A stretch of 64,000 nucleotides of DNA from Virgibacillus_N oceani_A. GTDB lineage: Bacteria > Bacillota > Bacilli > Bacillales > Amphibacillaceae. The stretch is taken from assembly GCA_041521345.1 (NCBI GenBank), contig JBGOHB010000009.1; one strand, 5' to 3'. Shown here piece after piece: positions 59,979 to 64,000 of the stretch (position 1 is its first letter; each line of letters starts with the position of its first letter). A program made the position numbers and the translations under genes. Below the pieces are notes generated by a model that did not search any database, had not been told where the DNA came from, and saw only the letters and a program-made list of their open reading frames with translations.

Positions 59979-61025
59979 GTGGCAATTCTTATTACAGGCG
60001 GTGCCGGCTATATCGGGACCCATACTTGTGTGGAGCTTTTGAATAGCAACAATGACATTATCGTACTTGATAATTTTTCCAACAGCAATCCGGAAAGCTT
60101 AAACAGGGTAGCAGAAATAACGGGAAAAACATTTCGAATCTATCATAAAGACCTGCAAGACAAAGTAGGTTTAAGAGAAATCTTTGTGGAAAATAATGAT
60201 ATTGATGCCGTGATTCATTTTGCGGGATTAAAGGCAGTAGGCGAATCTGTTTCCGTTCCGGTTTCCTATTATAAAAATAATATTATAGGCACACTTCATT
60301 TATGTGAAGTGATGCAGGAGTATAATGTGAAGAATCTTGTATTCAGTTCATCCGCAACCGTTTATGGTGCTAGAGCGGAAGTTCCCATCATCGAGGATAC
60401 ACCACTTGAGGCAACGAATCCGTACGGCAGAACAAAACTGATGATAGAAGAGATACTAAGGGATATTGCGTTTGCAGACCCGGCATGGAGTATCGCGTTG
60501 TTAAGGTATTTCAATCCGGTTGGGGCGCATGAAAGCGGTCTGATAGGAGAGGATCCCCAAGGTGTACCTAATAATTTAATGCCTTTTATTTCCCAGGTGG
60601 CGGTTGGCGAAAGAGAAGAACTCCATATATTCGGTAACGATTTCAATACAAAAGATGGCACTGGGGTAAGGGATTATATCCATGTCGTTGATTTGGCAGA
60701 AGGTCATTTGAAAGCACTGGAAAAAGTAAGGACGACAAAAGGGATTGATGCCTATAATCTTGGCACGGGAAAGGGCTATAGTGTGCTGGAAATGGTAAAA
60801 GCTTTTGAAAGAGCATCGAAAAAGAAAATCCCATTTCGATATACAAACCCTCGGCCGGGAGATGTAGCCATTTGTTATGCAAATCCGAACAAAGCAAGAG
60901 CAGACTTGGGGTGGCAGGCAGTAAGGGAAGTAGATGCTATGTGTTTGGATACCTGGCGCTGGCAGTTTCATCATCCTTCAGGTTACCGAAAACCGAAAGT
61001 CGCATTGACCATATACCCGAATTAA
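59979..61025 (+). CDS. galE: UDP-glucose 4-epimerase GalE
   Basis: SDR-fold epimerase of 348 residues interconverting UDP-glucose and UDP-galactose (or the N-acetyl forms). It has I-T-G-G-A-G-Y-I-G-T-H at the start, H-F-A-G-L-K-A-V-G-E-S, catalytic S-S-S-A-T-V-Y-G and Y-G-R-T-K, L-R-Y-F-N-P-V-G-A and R-D-Y-I-H-V-V-D-L-A. GTG 59979 follows AAAGGGGGGAG. It is not part of the B. subtilis eps operon, so it is a local addition supplying a galacto-sugar donor. Confidence 0.95.
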   Translation: MAILITGGAGYIGTHTCVELLNSNNDIIVLDNFSNSNPESLNRVAEITGKTFRIYHKDLQDKVGLREIFVENNDIDAVIHFAGLKAVGESVSVPVSYYKNNIIGTLHLCEVMQEYNVKNLVFSSSATVYGARAEVPIIEDTPLEATNPYGRTKLMIEEILRDIAFADPAWSIALLRYFNPVGAHESGLIGEDPQGVPNNLMPFISQVAVGEREELHIFGNDFNTKDGTGVRDYIHVVDLAEGHLKALEKVRTTKGIDAYNLGTGKGYSVLEMVKAFERASKKKIPFRYTNPRPGDVAICYANPNKARADLGWQAVREVDAMCLDTWRWQFHHPSGYRKPKVALTIYPN

Positions 61026-61031
61026 AATGAG

Positions 61032-61066
61032 AAAGCTCCGCTGCAAGAGGCACCGGAGTTTTTTTA
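61032..61066 (+). terminator. terminator-like hairpin inside the eps operon
   Basis: AAAGCTCCG pairs with CGGAGTTTT (one G-T), followed by a T7 run, between galE and epsL. In an operon with an EAR-type antiterminator such internal terminators would be overridden, which may be the point of the EAR. Confidence 0.65.
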
Positions 61067-61092
61067 ATGCCTGAATGGGGAGGGAGTTATAA

Positions 61093-61692
61093 GTGAAACG
61101 ATGTATGGATCTTTTTATCTCAATACCCTTAATCACTATATTATCTCCGCTCATGTTAATCATTGCTCTATGTATTAAAGCTGTAATGGGGTCACCAATA
61201 CTATTTAAACAGAAGCGGCCGGGATTGGATGGAAAGCCTTTTTTACTTTTTAAATTCAGAACGATGAAAAACTTGAATCAAAAAAATGATAGAGAGGATG
61301 ATGAAAATCGCTTAACAGAACTGGGAAAAAAGCTGCGAAAATACAGTCTTGATGAACTTCCCCAGCTGATTAATGTAGTGAAAGGCGATATGAGTCTGAT
61401 CGGCCCTAGGCCATTACTGATGGAATACTTACCCCTTTATAACGAGGAGCAGTCAAGACGGCATGATGTAAAACCGGGGATTACCGGCTGGGCACAAGTG
61501 AATGGAAGAAACAATATTTCGTGGGATGAAAAATTTCAATTTGATAAATGGTACGTGGAAAATCAAAGCCTGCTCCTGGACTGCAGAATTCTCTGGATGA
61601 CCGTTTTTAAAGTACTGAAAAGAGAAGGCATTAACCAGCAGGAAGCCGCGACAATGGAGAAATTTAACGGCACGAAAGAAGTGTTCAAATGA
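61093..61692 (+). CDS. epsL: EpsL, initiating sugar-phosphate transferase
   Basis: Bacterial sugar transferase (PglC/WbaP-C type) of 199 residues. It has a re-entrant N-terminal hydrophobic helix (M-D-L-F-I-S-I-P-L-I-T-I-L-S-P), F-K-Q-K-R-P-G-L, F-K-F-R-T-M, the catalytic Y-S-L-D-E-L-P-Q-L-I-N-V region, G-D-M-S-L-I-G-P-R-P-L-L and P-G-I-T-G-W-A-Q-V-N-G-R-N. It should place the first sugar-1-phosphate on undecaprenyl phosphate. It is the only intact transferase of the operon in this window. Confidence 0.93.
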   Translation: MKRCMDLFISIPLITILSPLMLIIALCIKAVMGSPILFKQKRPGLDGKPFLLFKFRTMKNLNQKNDREDDENRLTELGKKLRKYSLDELPQLINVVKGDMSLIGPRPLLMEYLPLYNEEQSRRHDVKPGITGWAQVNGRNNISWDEKFQFDKWYVENQSLLLDCRILWMTVFKVLKREGINQQEAATMEKFNGTKEVFK

Positions 61693-62321
61693 AGATAATT
61701 TTATTGGGAGACGGCGGACATAGCAGGGTTATACAGGAAATGGTTTATTCAAAGGCGGGGTACGATATTGCTGCCGTGCTGGATGATAAGTATGAACAAG
61801 GATTCCAGTTGAACGGGATGATCCATGCGCCTATTTCCTTTATATGGAGACTGCTTCGTAAAGATACTAAAGTAGTGGTGGCCATTGGAAATAATGATGT
61901 AAGAAAAAAAACTGTAAAAGAACTGGATCTTCCGCCGGAGCGTTTTGTAGCTATAGTTCACCCCACGGCAGTCATCAGCACTACTTCAAAGATAGGATGC
62001 GGAACGGTAATTATGCCATATGCCGTTGTGAATGCAAAAGCGGATATCGGCATGCACTGTATTATCAATTCGGCTGCTATCGTCGAGCATGACAGTGAAA
62101 TTGCCGACTATGCTCATATTTCACCAAATGCCACGTTATCAGGTAATGTAAGTACCGGTGAAGGGGTGCATATTGGCTCCTCTGCAACGGTTATACCCGG
62201 GAAACATATCGGCAACTGGTCAGTTGTCGGTGCAGGTTCCACAGTCATTGAACATATACCGGCATATAGCAAGGCAGTTGGAAGTCCAACGAGGATTATT
62301 GAACGGATACTGATAAAGTAA
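61689..62321 (+). CDS. epsM: EpsM, sugar O/N-acetyltransferase (NeuD/PglD-like)
   Basis: Acetyltransferase of 210 residues. An N-terminal Rossmann-like domain (I-I-L-L-G-D-G-G-H-S-R-V) is followed by a left-handed beta-helix of hexapeptide repeats from about 95 to 190 (V-I-M-P-Y-A-V-V-N-A and V-H-I-G-S-S-A-T-V-I-P-G). The His in V-E-H-D is the usual catalytic base. Its ATG overlaps the epsL stop (ATGA). It acetylates the amino sugar made by EpsC and EpsN (inferred from PglD/EpsM). Confidence 0.92.
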   Translation: MKIILLGDGGHSRVIQEMVYSKAGYDIAAVLDDKYEQGFQLNGMIHAPISFIWRLLRKDTKVVVAIGNNDVRKKTVKELDLPPERFVAIVHPTAVISTTSKIGCGTVIMPYAVVNAKADIGMHCIINSAAIVEHDSEIADYAHISPNATLSGNVSTGEGVHIGSSATVIPGKHIGNWSVVGAGSTVIEHIPAYSKAVGSPTRIIERILIK

Positions 62322-62526
62322 TACTTGGGGAAAATGAGGGAAATATCAAAGCCAGCCAGTTCATCAAATTATTTGATAAGTTTATTAAAGTGATGAAGTA
62401 ATGAGATACGACCGTGAGAATATTCGAGCTCGCATAAAACCGACCGAGAAGTATGAAAAATCGATCGAAAGGGGCATCAAATCGCTCGTAAGCATCAAAA
62501 ATCGAAATAAAAAAGGTGGTGGTTAT

Positions 62527-63717
62527 TTGAAAAAATCGAGGATTTTTCTTTCTCCTCCACATATGAGTGGAAAGGAGGAAAGGTATATAAAAGAAGCATT
62601 TGCATCTAATTGGATCGCTCCACTTGGGCCAAATGTTGATGCTTTTGAAGAAGAGATTGCAAACTTTATTGGCGTAAAAAGTGCAGTTGCAACGAACTCC
62701 GGAACGGCTGCAATTCATCTGTCACTTGAATTATTGGGAGTGGGAAAAGGAGATATAGTGTTCTGTTCCACTTTAACATTTGTTGCAAGTGCCAATCCGA
62801 TTCTTTATCAGGGGGCAGAACCTGTATTTATTGATTCAGAACCCGAGTCATGGAATATGTCTCCTAGAGCACTAAAAAAAGCATTTCAGTTTGCAGTACA
62901 GGAAGGAAAACTGCCAAAAGCGGTTATTATCGTTAATTTGTATGGTCAGAGTGCCAAAATGGACGAAATTATTGCTCTATGTAATCAATATGAAGTGCCG
63001 ATGATTGAAGATGCTGCAGAATCCCTGGGAACAACTTATAAAGGAAACGCATCAGGTTCGTTTGGGAAGTTTGGTATTTTTTCCTTTAATGGGAATAAAA
63101 TTATTTCCACTTCCGGTGGAGGCATGCTTGTATCCGATGATACCGCAGCAATTGAACGGGCAAAATTTCTGGCAACACAATCACGTGACCCAGCTCCACA
63201 CTATCAGCACAGCATAATCGGTTATAACTATCGTCTCAGCAATATATTGGCAGGGATGGGCAGAGCTCAGCTTGAAGTACTGGAAGAACGTGTTGCAGCA
63301 AAAAGAAGTATTTTTAATATTTACAATCAGGCATTATCAGATTTACCAGGAATTGCATTCATGCCGGAATTGCCAGGCACAAGAATGAACCGCTGGTTAT
63401 CCGTATTATACCTGGATGAAGTAAAAACAGGCATGACAGTAAAACGGCTAATGAATGCATTATACAGGGAAAACATTGAAGCCCGTCCTGTATGGAAACC
63501 ACTTCACCTGCAGCCGCTTTTTGAAGGAGCACTTTACTTTGCGCACAGCACCAATTATCATGTGGCAGAGAGGTTATTCAATACAGGTATTTGCCTCCCA
63601 TCAGGGTCGAACCTGAAGGCTGAAGAGCAAATAAGAATTATTAAGTGTATAAGAGAAACAATGGAAGAAACTGTTCGTAGTAGAGGTTATCTAATCTTAG
63701 GAAAACATGAGGTATAA
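62527..63717 (+). CDS. epsN: EpsN, DegT/DnrJ/EryC1 aminotransferase
   Basis: PLP-dependent sugar aminotransferase of 396 residues. It has F-L-S-P-P-H-M-S-G-K-E at the start, A-T-N-S-G-T-A-A-I-H-L-S-L, D-A-A-E-S-L-G-T-T-Y and the Schiff-base lysine in F-S-F-N-G-N-K-I-I-S-T-S-G-G-G-M. It would transaminate the 4-keto sugar from EpsC. TTG 62527 follows AAAGGTGG. The 205 bases before it contain only small frames (one of 19 codons at 62333) that I do not call genes. Confidence 0.93.
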   Translation: MKKSRIFLSPPHMSGKEERYIKEAFASNWIAPLGPNVDAFEEEIANFIGVKSAVATNSGTAAIHLSLELLGVGKGDIVFCSTLTFVASANPILYQGAEPVFIDSEPESWNMSPRALKKAFQFAVQEGKLPKAVIIVNLYGQSAKMDEIIALCNQYEVPMIEDAAESLGTTYKGNASGSFGKFGIFSFNGNKIISTSGGGMLVSDDTAAIERAKFLATQSRDPAPHYQHSIIGYNYRLSNILAGMGRAQLEVLEERVAAKRSIFNIYNQALSDLPGIAFMPELPGTRMNRWLSVLYLDEVKTGMTVKRLMNALYRENIEARPVWKPLHLQPLFEGALYFAHSTNYHVAERLFNTGICLPSGSNLKAEEQIRIIKCIRETMEETVRSRGYLILGKHEV

Positions 63718-63720
63718 ATC

Positions 63721-64000
63721 ATGATTGGGACAAATATAAAAAAGATTCGGAAAAAGAAAGGAATCACATTATCAGAGTGTGCCCACAGAGCAAATATATC
63801 AAAGTCATATTTAAGCAATATTGAACGAAATTTAAATCAGAACCCTTCCATTCATGTTCTGGAGAAAATTGCTAGAGTCCTAGAGGTGGATCTTCGCAGG
63901 TTAATTGACACAGAACCTTCAGGTGGTGTTCTTTCTGATCATGAGTGGATTGAATTTATCAAGGAATTAAAAAAGTCAGGCGTGAAAAAAGATCAGCTAC
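63721..64000 (+). CDS. sinR: SinR-family biofilm repressor (partial at window edge)
   Basis: XRE-type regulator, the first 93 codons of which are present. The HTH reads I-K-K-I-R-K-K-K-G-I-T-L-S-E, then I-S-K-S-Y-L-S-N-I-E-R-N-L and N-P-S-I-H-V-L-E-K-I-A-R-V-L-E-V. A linker leads to H-E-W-I-E-F-I-K-E-L-K-K-S-G-V-K-K-D-Q, the SinI/SinR oligomerisation helix. It follows epsN by three bases with GAGG before ATG 63721, so it is cotranscribed with the eps genes. In B. subtilis sinR lies elsewhere. The SinR-type palindromes in the operon promoter make it the likely autoregulator. Confidence 0.92.
   Translation, partial: MIGTNIKKIRKKKGITLSECAHRANISKSYLSNIERNLNQNPSIHVLEKIARVLEVDLRRLIDTEPSGGVLSDHEWIEFIKELKKSGVKKDQL

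Overview
The window comes from a low-GC Gram-positive bacterium of the family Bacillaceae, most like the moderately halophilic Virgibacillus/Oceanobacillus group. The grounds are AT-rich DNA with AAAGGAGG-type ribosome sites, an ectABC ectoine operon, a FosB/TmrB/UvrX/GlpP gene repertoire, a YidC2 gene behind a MifM-like leader, and an eps-type exopolysaccharide operon with a SinR-family gene. Function calls rest on motifs and remembered family members; no database search was run.

Layout. 1-13 kb is an accessory strip of small detoxification, resistance and repair genes: DHFR, P-loop kinase, NUDIX, a short UvrA paralogue with a WYL regulator, an APH-like kinase, GNATs, FosB and an AraC/GyrI regulator. 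It is interleaved with decayed genes (GrpB, DUF2087, PaiB, HEPN toxin). 13.2-23.5 kb carries two large secreted peptidases (a subtilase with BNR-like repeats, and an M14 carboxypeptidase under a probable CcpA site), a wrecked chemotaxis receptor and a methyltransferase. 23.5-28.7 kb has Hsp20, the mifM-like/yidC2 pair and ectABC. 29.6-37.7 kb is the most unusual block. A GlpP-type antiterminator is divergent from a consensus promoter, a terminator/antiterminator leader and a seven-gene operon: SDR, FGGY kinase, alkyl-DHAP-synthase-like FAD oxidase and a four-gene OpuC-like importer. 37.8-48 kb is again small enzymes and pseudogenes. 48-53.7 kb holds a cyclophilin lipoprotein, an SOS-regulated UvrX polymerase, a CoA-transferase with an MBL hydrolase, and a PBP4-type peptidase.

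54.1 kb to the end is a compact eps operon: epsA-epsB, a structured leader resembling the EAR element, epsC, two destroyed glycosyltransferases, epsG, galE, epsL, epsM, epsN and a sinR homologue cut by the window edge. Palindromes matching the SinR half-site lie exactly in the spacer of the operon promoter and again before the leader RNA, so the operon probably encodes its own repressor.

Two themes run through the window. The first is heavy gene decay: about a dozen pseudogenes with one to several lesions, among intact neighbours. The second is RNA-level control: arrest peptide, antitermination leader, EAR-like RNA and several non-standard start regions.
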